This document shows positions 1 to 14,900 of a stretch of DNA of 64,000 nt, in pieces. Each line of letters begins with the position of its first letter. Position 1 is the first letter of the stretch. The stretch comes from Apis mellifera. Taxonomy: Eukaryota; Arthropoda; Insecta; Hymenoptera; Apidae. The stretch is from the NCBI RefSeq assembly GCF_003254395.2, contig NC_037642.1, positions 2,698,501 to 2,762,500 of the forward strand, written 5' to 3'. A model generated the notes under the pieces. That model did not search any database and had not been told where the DNA came from. It saw nothing but the letters and a program-made list of their open reading frames with translations. The translations under genes were made by a program, and so were the position numbers.

Positions 1-557
1 ATCGTAGTGCTAATAATATGATAATACAAATTAGAATTATATTATTCCATACAACCTTTAATAATAATAATAATAATTTAAGAAAACCCTCTCTACCTTT
101 ATAACCACCTCCTTCACATATTTACAATTCCATTGAACGAATCAAATTAATCAATCCAACATACATCTCTTCAAAAATCTTCATCCAATTCTATATATAA
201 AAAAAAATCCCCTCCAATCGACCAAATTTATCCGAGCTTGATTGCATCCCCCTCCTCCCTCCAAAAGAAAGAAACCCAAATCCCTGCCCAAACTTTTTAA
301 TTCAATCTCTCGCCTTTAATCAATCTTAATTCGGATCGAACAGGAGGACAAGAGGGAAGGGGTTGGTGCCGAGATCTCGGCCAGAAAAATTTCCATTCCC
401 TCCCTCCTCTGTCCTTCTTCTTGCCGCCGTATTCTTATTCCGCGTGGTACACGCGATAACGAGGCGGCGGCCACCACGACTTTTCCCCTCGAATCTCGAC
501 CCAGTTTTCCCAGGTTACAAAGGGCCGACACTGAATATATCCCTCGTTTAATTTCAG

Positions 558-722
558 CCCACGAGGCGCGCGCATGTGTGTGCGCGCTACAGGAAACCGG
601 AAGGATCGAATCGATGAAAGTTTATAGAGGTGTATAAACGACCATCCTCCTTCGACTCGAACATCGTGGCCCAGGTCCAGGATCTGCCGTTTCTTGCCCT
701 CGGAAACAATGGAGTTTCTCAG
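558..722 (+). other. Candidate leader exon with short coding start (MEFLR)
   Basis: ATG 709 lies in a good context (AAACAATGG). It opens a five-codon frame that runs into the donor CAG|GTGAGT at 723, phase 2. Upstream the island is CpG-rich and all three frames contain stops, so most of the segment would be 5' UTR. The TTTAATTTCAG at 547-557 could be an acceptor, or transcription may start nearby. If spliced to 31705 the frame stays open. This is a prediction from splice signals only. Confidence 0.3.
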
Positions 723-2026
723 GTGAGTACGTGATCCGATTGAAATTTGATAAATTCGGGTAGATAGATACGTTTTGGAAGATTTTGGAAGATTGTAAAA
801 ATTAATCGGTCAGTTTTCTTTCTCGAAGAGCCGATAATTTAAAATTTAATTAACGGAATCTCAAAATCCTGGGAATCCATTCAGCCTCTTTCGTTACAAG
901 CTTTCGTCTACGTTCTCGTTCGTCACGGGTTGAATTTAAAGAAAAAGAGACACGAATGGAAAAGGAGGGGGAAAGGGTTGAAAATGGTGGAAAAGGCGAA
1001 AAATACGTTTACGTTTTCCACTGCTCGTGGAGATGATGCAAAAGGCAATTCACGATCGGATCCATGGCTGGTTAAAGTGTGATAATATCGGTAGTAGGTT
1101 GTTAAGCCCGGTCCACACGTGAAATTCGATCGTCAATTCTGCGTAATTCGATTGAAACTGCGATCGAACTCGATCGATAGAGCCTGATTGTCGATTAAAA
1201 AGAGAGAGAGAGAGAAGAGCAACCATTGGAAGGGAAAATGGAATGCAATGATACTGATCCACTGTTTATCAATTATGATTCTTGATTTCTTTGATTGTTG
1301 TTAAATCGATTATTTTTGTTGAAGCAAGGAATGAAAAAAATTAATGGTGAAATATTTTTCTTTCTATTCGGGATTTAGAATAACTATAAAGAAATGAATC
1401 GAACGAATAGATTTAGAAGATACGAAATATTATATGTTTCAAGAAATTTACGAATTTTTTACTTTTTACTTAGATAAAAAACAGTATATAAGTTTCGAGA
1501 AACATAAAAAGATTAAACTAATTAATCACAATTTCATTCTATGTAATATGAACTATATTATGAATATTGGAACAGTTGCAAAAGATCTTTCATCTCATCG
1601 ATACAAATTTAAAAAAAATATCTCAACAACGAAACAACATACGAAAATTCCATCATCATGATCCATCTACAAGAAATACAAAGAAGATAAAATCGTAGGA
1701 AATCCAACTAAAGTATATTATTCCAGAACGAATTTAAACGTCACAATATTATCCCAGAATACTCGAATCGAATCCAAAATATACATACATACATATATAC
1801 ACATCCCTCGTTACTCACGATAAATTTCTCAAATCCTCTTCCATATCCCTCCCCTTCGAGCAACTTGGCCAATTGTCTTTTTTTACCCCGGAATGAAGAT
1901 AAATCCCTGGATCCTTCGTTTAAAAATCCTATCGAATCTCCCTCCCTCTCTCTCTCTCTCTCTCTCCCTCCTCCCAGATCATCGTCCACGGTTCGTCGAA
2001 GCATCGAGACAAAACTGGAGAAGGAG

Positions 2027-2049
2027 AAGGAGGAGGAGGAGGAGGAGGA
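2027..2049. repeat. (GGA)n trinucleotide repeat
   Basis: A GGA/GAA run next to a CT run at 1941-1968. Together they form a purine/pyrimidine mirror-like patch. Confidence 0.85.
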
Positions 2050-5000
2050 TTATCTGCGTTTTGAATATTTCAATCGGATAAATAATTCGAGTCTGCCCCG
2101 TATCGAAACTTCGTAAACTCGGTTGTCGGAACGATAGGCCGGATCAAACGATTTGAATCCGGTCGATCCGTCCGGAGAGCAGGTATACGGAGACGGATGG
2201 GGAAGGATGCAGGGAGGAGGAGAATGTAAAATTTATCCCGGGTGGAAAGTTGGTCTTTCGTATACTGAAATATCTGATCCATTTAAGTTTCTGAAAACGA
2301 TCGGTGAAAACTGGGGTGACTGGCGGGGATCTATGAAGATTCTTGGCGTGTCAACCACGAGTTTTCGAATATTCGAATCGATCATCTCGACGTGTATGCG
2401 ATCTTATTAAAATTTGTTTCTTATCTCGATGCGAGTGGTTTCCATTTTTTAGAATATTTCGAGTAAGCCACAATTCCATCAAATAAATTTTCGAAAATGG
2501 TGTAATACAAAAGTGAGAATGGCGATTTTGGGGAAAAATCAAACGTTATTCGTCTTTTTCTTATAAAAATAATCTCGTTGTGATCTGAGTGATTGAACAA
2601 ATCATTTTCCAATTATCACGATTCCATCTCCATTAAAAGCAATTTTCTCGGTAGAAAAGATATCCAAATATATCCTTTAATTAACCTGTATATATATATA
2701 TATACACGAGTAACGTGAAATTATTAGGAAAGATTCGAGTTTGGTTTCCTTTGAAGTTCGATCTATAATGTGCATATAGACATTCGAGACGTGACCACGA
2801 ACTTGCGAAAGTATCTCTGTTAATAAACGTCGGCCACGATGAACTTTTGATATATGTAAATGGTATGTGAATATGACAGATCGAAGTTTGCTCATATCGG
2901 TTTTAATGATTTATGATACGGCTATTATCCCTCTAAGAACCCTTGTCTCGCGTAATTTCTTCGTTATGAGATCTTACGTAAAGTTTCTCCATGATCAATT
3001 TCAATTTTTAAATTTAGAAAACGCGTGGAAAATTGGAAAAACTGGAGAGACTTTTATCTTTGTACCAAGTGTAATTCTTATCGAAAGATTCTTTTTCAAT
3101 TTGAAACGTCTTATCTTTAAATAACTTATTAACAATAAGTTTATTATTCGTAATGAAGAGGGTTGGTACAATGATAATACAAATAAACGAAAAATAAGGT
3201 GGTTAAAAAGAGCTTTCCAGAGGTAAAATTTCAAAAAGCAGAATAATATCGCGAATATATATATATATATAGTTGGCATAGAGAGATAAGTATGCGTATA
3301 CGTGTGACCACTTTTAAAGCGAAACAGAGTATTGCGCACCATTGAAATGTATAATCCGCAATATTCACCGTGTACCATCACCGAAACAGTGACCATCCGC
3401 CTCATGTATCCATGAGGATAGTGACTGCTGTGTAGATTGTTAATATTTAATACAGCTGGTGGGACATAATACGGGACACATATTTACTTTTGAAGAGTTT
3501 TGGGGGTAGTTTTAGTTCTACTTCCCTCCCGTAGATTTACGACGCGTTGTTATAAGCAAAGCGTTTTGCCAGATCGTTTGAATTATTATCAAACGGGAGA
3601 CGAGATTCTCTTGGATGAGAGAGAGAATATTATATAAAAATGGCGAAATTAAACGACTCGTGTGTGTCTCTAAAAACTCTTTTATAAATATTTCGAAAAT
3701 TAAACTCGTGCAGTTAATTATAAATTCTGGAAATGATTTGGAAAATCGAGCGATGAGCATACTTAACCAATTTGTAACTATTAACATCCAAAATTGTTTA
3801 ATGAATACAATTCACGATATATGATACATTTAATTTAATATGTATAGATCTATTCGAATAATCTACTGAATTAAAATCCAATTCTGAAAAATTGGAGCAA
3901 TACTTTTGAAGATTGCACTTTCGCCAACACGAATCGATTCAAGCCAAGACCCTAAGACACGGCGATTATCCAGGAATTTCCCTGCACCTTTCTTGGTCAA
4001 ACTGGATTGCGGAAATTGGATTAACGAAGCGGTTAGCCGCGCACCGGCGCTCGTCTGATTATTTCCAATGACAAATGACCCGCAGAGGTTTGGCTAGTGT
4101 GTGGAGTACAGATGGGCACACCGATAGCACAACCATTCCTCGATTCTAAGTTACCTGCGGATAAAGACGATATTATACTATGTATATGTGTGCATATATA
4201 TATATTTCGTTTTAGACCGCAACTCTCCCCATTGCAGATACTTTGCGAGCGCGAAACTGGAACAATATTTCCTAGATAAATTTTAGGGGTCCCGAAGCGG
4301 AGAAAGAAAATAGTTGGGCTATTGAAACTTGGTGCTCGGCGGTTTGTTTGAAACAGCACTGGCGGAAACGTTGATTCAACGAATTTGTGCTACGAAATTT
4401 CAGAAATATTCCGCAAAATGTAATAATTTAATTGTGGAATCGCATGATGGGAATATCTATGATGATTGTAGTTGCATTATATTATGATTATTGTGATGTG
4501 AAGGGTGATATTTGTATATAATTCTTTTTAATTCTCCGTTGTTAATAATGTTAATAGTTACAAATTTATCTTCCATTTAATATGAAAGAATGAATCGATA
4601 ATCTTTGCCAAGATAAAAAAAAAAAAAGGAAGAGAAGAACATTTGCGTAAAAAGTCACAAGAATTATTCTGTAAAATAATTTTACATCCCCTAATTATTG
4701 GAAGAAAGTAGTACATTTATAGTTCTCAGATTATTTTATAAAAATGGAACGTCGTTTAAAATTATGAAATTATTTTCGAAAATTCCAAATGTTATTTGAA
4801 TCGCGTAATTAAATTGCATAAAATATCTTTTGGATAATAATTTAATAATTTAACGCGTGATAATCCAATTAACAATTTATCGCGTAAATCCTCGAATAAT
4901 TATCAAACCAAATTATTTGTAATAGATTTATGAAGCTGCATCGTTAAACGTCATCGTCAGTGACCAAAATCTCTTCCTCTCTTCCGAAATAACCCCACAC

Positions 5001-8000
5001 TCGACCGAGAAAAAATAAAATTCCATTTCCTCTTATCAATTAAAAACGCAAACGTGCCGATTTGTCTTCGCTGATTCAAGACGAGTTAAACAGAGAGTCG
5101 AACAATTGGAAATAAATAGCGCATGGAGCGGAGATACGAAGAAAACACCAAAAGGGCTATTTCTTCCTCGATGTTTACCGTGAATATATCGCGGTAGGAA
5201 GGTGAATTTATCTAGTGGAATAATACCGGTCGTTCCTCGGATGGCTGGAGTCACGGCAGTGGCTCCACCTAGTTCTTAGCCTTCGTGTCACTTTCGGTAA
5301 TTCGCCGATTGCACATTGGCCGTGTCGTTTCGTCGAGAGGCAAAACCTTGGAAGATGTTGCGTTTTCTTCGTTCGCCCAACCAATTTTATATGAAACACT
5401 CGTGTGCATAATTGCTTTTTACACTCCTTCAGGTGTGTAGATATCTGGGAGAAAGGTGTCTCTTAACACAGAGCATCTTTATTCACGAGATAAATTTTCA
5501 ATATTTTCTTTTTTGTGATACCAGATTTACTGTGATTGATAAATAAGAAAAAAGAAGAAAATTTTATTGCATGTAAATTATAAAGTATGAAAGATGGGTT
5601 TATTTTTAAGTATCTTTGATATTTAATTTCCATTAATAGCAAAGTTAATAATTAAATGGAAGTCTGTTATTTATAATTTCATTTTTAAAGTCCGTACCAT
5701 TCGTTTTAATAGGGAATTATCAAAGATATTTACACGAGAATTGGCGACGAGTTGGCAAAAGCGTTTGAAAAATTGAAGTGCTCGAACGCATTTGGCGGTC
5801 GTTGACTAAAATCGACACTTGGCCGTACGAATGCATTTGGCTATCGTTTCACCAGAATCAGAATCGGCGATTAAACGAAAGAGGTTAAAGGTCGTTGTCC
5901 ATTTAACACATATTCTCCTCGAATATATATACATATACAAAAATTTAACAAATATTCGAAAGCTTTAAAAAATAATACACAAACAAAAACTGTTAATTTC
6001 ATCATTTGGATAGCAGGGAATCGATACGAAGCTGCGATAATTTATTATAAATTACGGGAATTGGGGAAAAATGGGGATGAAAATTTGTTGAAAAGGGCCT
6101 GGTGAAACGGTTAATTGAAAAATAAATAGCTCGCTATCCGCGTGGAATGGATAAAGCAATAATGGAAGATAAATTTAACGGGTGAAATCTGGGATGGTGT
6201 GTTGCCGAAGATTTGGTGGAACACGGCGGTAAGCGAATAATAACTAGAATTTCTCGAATAATAACCAGATTTCGTAGACTTTCAACGAACCTACGCCACA
6301 ATTATTCCACGTGCGAGCATCCCCATCGATCTTCGTCTCGGGGCAACAATAGCACGGAAACGGACAAATAGGAAACGCGAATAAATGTATTGAGCTGAAG
6401 CATGGAGGATGGAATATCATGCTGCAAGTATAAACAGCGCTCTGTAGTTTTAAAAAATAATTAGACTTATGTGTATTTAAATACGCAGAATAATTCTCGT
6501 TGCCTATAAGAAGAATTAGAGATTTTTTTTCAATTATAAATCAGAATGCATATTCAATTTTTGAACAGATATTATATTTTGAGGAATAAACGGGAGTGAG
6601 CATCGCGATTAAAGCTTAACGCATATTATTAGTCATTTATTAACCGGACCTGAATATTTCTATTTAATTGTTGCTGTTCAACTCGGAAGCAATATACGTT
6701 ATTATATCATGGAAGTTTATTATAAATAATCCTTTTTCATTCCAGTTAAATACTTATTAAAATTCATTATGAACGGATAATATGTAATAAATGTTGCAAA
6801 CTTTTTGAACAATGCAATGAATCCTTGCATAATTATATATGTTAATATATATATCCGTGTGTAGAGGGCAATTATTTTTGGTGAATAGTTCATTCAAAAA
6901 TTAACTTTTCATCGATTTCAACGATCGTGTTAAGAATATTATTTTAAGTAACTTTAATTTTTCTCCATACGTGTGACAATCGATTTTAATTAAGAATATT
7001 CTTTTCTTTCTCTTCTATTATAACAGAATGTTTCGTAGAAATTAATAAGAAAATAGTTCTTTAAGAAGTTATCTTTGAATGAAATTGTCATTTGTGAAAT
7101 GTTCAAAACGGTTATTACATTTTTTCAAAATTTGTATTCATTTCTTTTTTTGAAAAAAAAAATTAATAAAATCCATGGAGAAATATACGCGTATTGATAT
7201 GCAAATTTTTAACATTTATATATATATACAAATTTTAAATATTACATTATGAAAAGATATAAACAGCCTGTTGAAAACTAATATTAATTTAGAAATTTAT
7301 TAGATTAGAGTAATTGAAACATATAAATTTAACAAAATAATAAAAATTCTATGATATAAATGTGCGCACGAAAAAAAGATCATCTCCTTTTTAATTATTA
7401 TTCATAATCACTCGTTACACTGCTTAAACTCCTGCCCAAATTCTCGTTCCTGTAAAAATTAAATAATCTCTCGAATATTTGACCGAAATGTTCGATCGAT
7501 TTCAACCACTGATCGGATTTCACGCTGGGAAAAGCAGTCACAAGTATGAACAAAATTAAACGAAAGTTTTTAAGCGAGACAGCATTGACAATGATCGTTG
7601 TACGACTACTATTAATTAAAATTGTTTGTTCGATGTATATAATGGCGATTATTCTGACAAGGGCCGAAGAAAAGTGAGGGAGGGGGTTGAAAAAGAACGG
7701 GGAATAATTGGAACGGTGGCCGCGTGTAAAAATGACACGCGGTGAGATTCGTTGCCTATAACTTTCCTGCTTTTAATGAACGAAAGTAAATGGGGAAATG
7801 TTTAATTGGAAAAATTAAAAATCGCGGATATTACTATCGAAAATATCACGAACATTGTGCAATTTGTTTGTCAATGTGTTTTAATTTGCTTAAGGAGAGA
7901 AAAGTTTTCCCATCGTGTTTTTCGTGATAAGTTATCCTTCATTCTGATAGGGATTTAATCCGGTATAATATATTTTCCAGTAACCAGTGATTAAAAATTT

Positions 8001-8890
8001 TTTAATTGTCAATATGGAAGCAAAGCGTTTCTGTTTTTTTCCTAACGATCGTGATTTTCGTGTTGCATTATCGTTGCAACAAAATGTATGATGTACAGAA
8101 ATATATATTTTATTGATAATCTCACAATAATTAATTATTGTTAATTAAATCGAATTGAATGAACCGAAACATTCGAAAAGTCGGATTATTTTTAAACTTA
8201 GCCGAATCCAATCTTTAAAATTCTAGAAAAGGTAACGATATTATTTCCATATATCTGCACGTTTGATTCCAAATCAGAAAGTAATTTCCTCGGAAAATGG
8301 AATTTAGGAACTCGTTTCCCGACGACCCCTAATACTAATCCACCCTATCTAGATATAAAAAGAAAATTCAATAACGTGTTCAATATAAAACTATCGCGCG
8401 AGATATTATTGCAAAAAAAAAAAAAAAAAAAAAGTATCACAAAGAGAGAAAAGATAAGAAATAGGAAATCGGTATCGTTTCTTTCAGAATTTTATCAAAG
8501 ACACGAATACCAAATGGATAAAATTAATATTGCCTAAACAAAAAAGGAGGAATAATTGATCAATGAATAGAAATAAATTACAAAAATATCGATTCTGATG
8601 ATCTCTCATCTTCATCGGTAATTAATTATTTCCAAAGGGAATCGTTTCGAGCAAAATAATCAACCGAGTATTGTCACTCGTTGGAACCGTGAATTTCTCG
8701 CTGGATCCAAAATGGCGACCGGCAATTTTTGAAGTAGAAGGAAAGCTAAGTGTATCCCCTGAAACGAGGATAATTAGAAAGTTTATCTGGAGGAGAGAGA
8801 TCCCTCCATCTCGTAATCTTATTCGCATTAATTATTTTCCCTCCAGATCTGATTAAGCTTGGTCGCCCCTCTCTTTCGTCGAAAAATCTC

Positions 8891-8920
8891 GAGAAAGAGA
8901 GAGAGAGAGAGAGAGAGAGG
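8891..8920. repeat. (GA)n microsatellite
   Basis: An uninterrupted GA run of about 12 units within a longer purine-rich tract (8.88-9.12 kb). The tract causes long Ser/Leu/Phe-rich frames on the opposite strand. Confidence 0.9.
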
Positions 8921-11900
8921 GAAAAGCTCGAGGGAGACAGTGATAAAAAGTCTGGATAAAAAGAAGGATGAAAGTTGGGAAGAGTTCAAGGGGCGTGAAG
9001 ATAAAATGTGAAGAAGAGGAGCGAAGAAGAGAGAGAAAGGGATGAAAAGAGGAGGGAGAGAGAAGAGAAAGAAGGATTGAAATAAAGGGATCGCAGAGGG
9101 GAAAGTTTTGCGGGGGGGGAAAGAAGGGTGCACGGAAATTATCCGTGATAATGGAGGATGAGGACAAAATACTGAATGAGAGAAAAAGCGAGGCAAGGAC
9201 AAGGTCGATGAGAAAATTTACGAGATCCACCGGTGAAAAACGAATTTTTTTAACGGAGGCTTTTAACGATGGAAATTTCGCAGAGAGGAGAGATTCACGT
9301 TCGTTTCGTACCTTTTTTTTTTTTGTTATCGAGATAGATTTTAATTGTACGAAAATTGATAGTACGAAGATAAATTTATTTCCTTCCTTTCGTTCCAATT
9401 TTTTTTTTCTTCTCGATTAATAGCGACGATCAATGTGGAATTTTTTTATTTATCCGTAAAATGGAAAATTTCTTGATATCTCTTTCGATACATTATACGT
9501 ATATCTCGTATATTTCCGATCTAATATCGAGAAATTATTCGATTATTTAGAAAATTTAACAATCTCCTCATTTTGAATATAGTCTAAATGGTATTTGTAT
9601 TAATTTTCCGATTTTATATATACTCGTAATTAGGTTATTGATTTTCATTTCAGTTTTTGTTAGCGCAACTGAAAGCGTTGAATTTTCGACGAAAGCTTTC
9701 GAAGCTTTGCGCCAGGTTAAAAGTAGACTACGCAAATTGATTGTTTCGCTTATATATCTGCTGCACAATACACTAATGCCAACAAAGTGGTACGAAATTT
9801 TATTGTTTTATTGAAAATTCCAAATGGAAATATTCCCTCTTGGGAAGGGAATTTTTCCATTTTAATTTATCTTTATCGACAATTTTATTCCCTGCGACCA
9901 TTTTAAATAATTCGCTTTTATTTTTATTATTTTTTTCCCCTCCCCCCCCTAACAAATCTAAAAGAAAAAACACCGACGAATTCGTAAACAAAGATCGAGA
10001 TAGATTTTTTCATAATCGGGGGGGGAAAAAATCGAACGAATAAGTTCGATTAATGAAACGAAATTGAAGAGAAATTGTGGCAGGGACGAAAGATGGCCGG
10101 TGCAGAAGAATAGGGCGACAAGGGGCGCTGCTGGAAATTGATAAAAACGAAGGAGGAGGGTGTAACAATGAGGAAAAGAAGAAAAAAAATGGGAGGAAAA
10201 ATGAAGGGAGGAGAGGAAAAAAGGAAGGAAACGGGGGAAAGGAAACTTGTTCCCAACTTTTCACTTTCAGTTCTCGGCTCGTCGACAGGAACTGACGTCG
10301 TTTCGTTTATTAATCGCCTCGATTCTACAACAGACGAACGTAAAACTTGCAGTTACGCAATTTGTCACGGAGACGGGATTCTATTAAAATTGACGAAGCG
10401 TTGACTGACTCTCAGAGGAGCTAACTTTTCAATTAAATCGGGGAAAATCGAGAAGTTGGCAAATAATCCGAATGAAACTGGCTGGGTGGCTACCGCCATT
10501 AATTCGATCGCCATTAATTTCTAGAAAAAAGAAAATAATTAACAAAAATATGTGATTATTAATCGCTTATTTTTATTAAAAGAATTATCATTTTGCATAA
10601 ATAAATTTTATATCGTCGATGAAATTTTTAAGAGAATAAATTTGCAAATGTATATTTTATAGATGAGAAATAATTCATCGATTATTTTCTATAATTTATA
10701 ATCGATACTTTTGATTATTTTCAAGAATACGTGAAATAAAGTTTCATTTCTTTCTCTCTCTGTTTTTCTAAGACCTGGCCTCGAAACGTTAACACGACTT
10801 TGAGACACATCTATCGAAAGGGATGATCGATTGTCCCACCAATTTCTTGAAATAGCTTTCAAGGTTTAATATCTTATAATCAATCAAGATTACCTTTACA
10901 TTTCCTGCGCTAAGAAACGTATCTCTTATTAAACTTTTTTCGAGGGAAGATTTTAAAATTATTTCTCTTCGAAAGTGTCTCAAAAGAATTCATATTACTT
11001 AATTCTTTGCAATTATGATGACAATTCATTTACAATATTTTTGAAAAAATTCAATGTATCCTGAAGCAGTGATCGTGATCGTTGATAATTTAATTAAAAA
11101 ATGTAAAAATATTCAGAAAAATATAATAAAAAATTACTTGCAGAATCTCTATTTATATTAACAAAATCAAAATGTTAAAATTGTAGTTGACCCAGAAGGA
11201 AAGAGAAAGAAACACACTACACGTGTAATCAGAAAATTCACAAACCACAAAGCTACCCTTAAACGCGTTCGTTTCGTTTGAACTCGGGATCCAATCCAGA
11301 AAGCTTGAGGAATAAACGGGTTGATAATTTAAAAAAAGATGTCGTTCTTTCATCCGGTGGACGGAGAAGAATTTGCGACAAAAGGAGGTTGAATCGGTGA
11401 AATTCCAGCCGGGAAATGCAAAGGTAGAAAAACACGTGTCCTTGGTCGTGTCTCTGGAAGCCTTGAAACGCCCGCATTCCAGCTCGCGTGAGAACGAACG
11501 TTAAAGCTTAAGTGCACCGGATTTTCGTCTCGCTCGCTAGAAACAGGCGATGCTTTGAAACAGCGAAATATAGGGGATGCGCTCTAAAAATACGTCGAAA
11601 TACGCGACCCTGTGACCGTGGACCGGTTCCCTTTGTCCTTTCCTTCTGCTCTTACTTTTCTTCGATCAATCTCGCTCTCTCGCTCTCTCGCTAATGGTTG
11701 TCTTCGTCCCCTTTTTTCTTTGACGTGAATTAAGCCTTTATCGTTTCGTTTCTTTCTCTCTCTTTTTTGTCGAATAACTTTTTTATGGAATAAGTGATGA
11801 GTCGATTATTCGAGACAATTTCTGGAGTTTTAATGCCCATTTCTTAAAGATTTTCTGTAAATAGTGGAATAATTTTTATCACTTCAAGTGGATAGAATAC

Positions 11901-14900
11901 TTGTATGTATAGTTTAGTCTACGTCTGATCATTGCAGTCTAATACTACTTGCGCTCGCTAATTTTCAACATTCCTAGCGTTTAATATTAATTTTTATTAA
12001 ATATTAAATTCTATTAATTATCATTTTTATTAATTGCAAGTATTGTATATTAATAATTTGTTACGAACTTGTTATTTTTCCAGCATGTTCCATATAAATT
12101 GTAAATAAATCGTGTTATAAATAATTAATGGAATTTGCAGTTTAAACCTTTCGCTAGAAAAAAAAATATTAAAAATTAGGATTGGTCTCGATCTTCTATT
12201 TTAATTATCACGAAACCTCGTTGTTTATTTTGCATGTATATTTCATCCGCTTGGACGGCGAACGTTTTCTTTAAAAACAGACTTCGCTAGGACGGCGATA
12301 GGATTCGAATCCTCGTTCAAAACCCAGTTAATTTTATTTTATTCTCCACGATTTTTCGAATTTCGAAGGAATAATTCTAATATTTTATTCGAATCATCAT
12401 CGACGCGTTGAAAAGAGAAATCGCACGTAGAAATCGTCCGTCATTGTTTCACCGATCGCGCTCTAATTTCCACCCAATTCTTCCCTCCAGTTTCGACTTA
12501 TTTCGCGCTTATTCAAAGGGAGGGGGCGAGTTATTTAAGTTGAAAAAGAGAGAAAATAAATGGAGGATTTGATCGCTGTTTGTTCTGTTCTCAAAGATAG
12601 GCGGAATATTCTCGAATTTCGGGATATTGCTTTCGCTCGGCTCAGCTGTTAAAGTTTTCAATCAAATATATTGAATCGGGGATTCTTACGAATAGAGGAT
12701 ACTTGTGCAAATATATTTTTTTCTTCTGATTATTAATCTTATTATTAATAATTGAATATCGTGAAGAAATTTAATCAGATTGCGAATAAAAATTTTGAAT
12801 TGGTTTATTTATAAAGGAAGGACATGTATTGTGATGTTGAAACATCAATATTTTCATTTCACAAATTTTCAATTCCATTCCTAATAAATAATTTCGAAGT
12901 GAATTTAAAAAAAAATTATATTTAGTTAATTAGTTAGATGGTTGAAACGACTTGATCTATCTAAAAAAGGGAAAAAAAACGAGATATTTCTTCGCATTTA
13001 CACAGTTTATGAGCTCAATATTTCGTAAAAAGTCTACAAATGATTTTCCAATACTGCAAACGATTCTATGAGGAAAATATCTACAGTTGATCGGGAAAAA
13101 TATACGAACAGAATGGCTTTTAAGTGATAAATGGCAAGGCCGATCGCATAATCAGACGAAAGTAGAACAAGGATGAACATGGTCAGACATCATCGCGTAC
13201 CGCCATCTGAAACAGAATCGAAGAACTATAAAGATTGCATTTCAGAGCCAGAGATTCTCTTTATCTGTCCTATCGACTTTATATATAAAACTGTGAACTT
13301 TCTTTTTTTTTTTTTTATTTTTAATTGCTTTAATAATCAAAAATTTCTATAAATTTATATACACGTAAAAAAAATTACAAAAATATTTGTTATACTTATC
13401 ATCTTTTGCTAAAATATATTTATTCATACGAAAATACGTATACGAGATAATTGTGTACGTGTAATTCATAATAACGTTATATATAGTTTTTATTTTTAAA
13501 TCGATCACGGAATATGCTTCTCCGTTCGTGTTTGTAATGCAAATATCGATGATTTTATGTCGAGTTTTTTGCGTGGGTCGTTGTTTTTCACGCGAGCTTT
13601 AATTTATTTCAATAATTCCCCGTCCACGATAATTGCTTGCGTCTATATGAAAGAAGAATTTAATCGCAATAGATATAAAAAAAATTTTCAAAAAAAAAAA
13701 GAAACTACTCGTTTAATCTTTTAACCACGAAAGACGAATCGATTCTTGAATCACCTTTTCCATTTCATAAATTCCCTCCTTCCTTTTATTACACACCATT
13801 TAAAAAAAAAAAAGAATTATTTTCACCCAAATTATATATTCCTTTCCTAATTTTCAAAAATCTTCAAACTAATAATTAAAAATTTATTAATAAAATATTA
13901 CATATTCCATCAAAAGCCACAGTTTTGCAAAACCAAAACACCCCTTCTTCCTCCCTCCTCCACATCATCCCTTTAAATAAAATAACCTCCCATTACGCAT
14001 TATTAAAATTCTTCTCCATCACTTCTTCACCAACCGCGCACAAATCCTCCATTTCTCCCGCGTACAAAATTCCATCCCCCGTTCCAACGATCCCCGAGAC
14101 ACTTATCGGGTGGAGATCGAGGGAGGCAGCCAGCTTCTCAGCCGCACATAACGTTATCGCGTGCAACGCCGTGATATCGCGAAACACGGCCGGCTAAGCC
14201 GTGGAAGGAAATTTCGGAACAATGTATCCGGGGAGGGGGGAGAAGGAGGAGGAGGAGGACTCGATCGAGCAACGATTTCCCCCTTGTTGTCTTCGCCCGC
14301 CCCGACAAAGGGGCGACTTCGTGCCCCGACTTCTCCCGGTCGACGTGACTCCCAGGATTGCATTTTCGCGAGATGAAAAGTGCGGGGGCGGGAAGGGATA
14401 AGCGGAGGGGGTCGCTCGTGCGAATAAACCTTTGGGGCGTGCGTGGATTCAAATAAAGCTAGAAAGCGTGATATGACTCGTTCGAGCGGAGCCTCGATGA
14501 TATTACCGTGGTGGTGACTCTTGGAAACGATTGGAAATCTTGGGGAGCGTTTCCAAAGAGATTGAATTAAGAGATGATATACTTGATGAATTTAAAGGAT
14601 TTGATTCTCCTTTGGAATTTTGGAAAATTAGAGGGGATGTTCAACATTTGTTCATTGTACAGTTTACACACAATTGAGATAAGTAATGATTGAGAATGTT
14701 TAAATTATGAGTTAAATAGATGATTTTATGTTAAGGAAGATTTCGTTTGGAAAGTATTCGTGTGTTAAATATTAAAGAATAAATAACACGGGATGATTCT
14801 TTCAAAAGTATTCTTCTGTCGTTTTTTAAAAAGTGAATTTGCAAAATTCTCCTCTAAAATAAATTATCCCATCGCTGGCTCGAAATTTCCAAAGGTGATC

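Noticed and set aside
363..551. Open frame with a signal-peptide-like hydrophobic stretch (SSVLLLAAVFLFRVVHA)
   Set aside because: It has no ATG; it opens at TTG. It lies in a CT-rich region just before the likely acceptor at 557, so it is probably upstream or intronic sequence.
8828..9398. 124- and 181-codon minus-strand frames
   Set aside because: They are read from a purine-rich (GA)n tract that gives repetitive Ser/Leu/Phe protein; a simple-sequence artefact.
14138..14452. Long minus-strand frames near 14.1-14.45 kb
   Set aside because: A GC-rich patch with an AGG/CCT run gives polyleucine and several overlapping frames on both strands. There is no ATG or splice pattern that singles one out.
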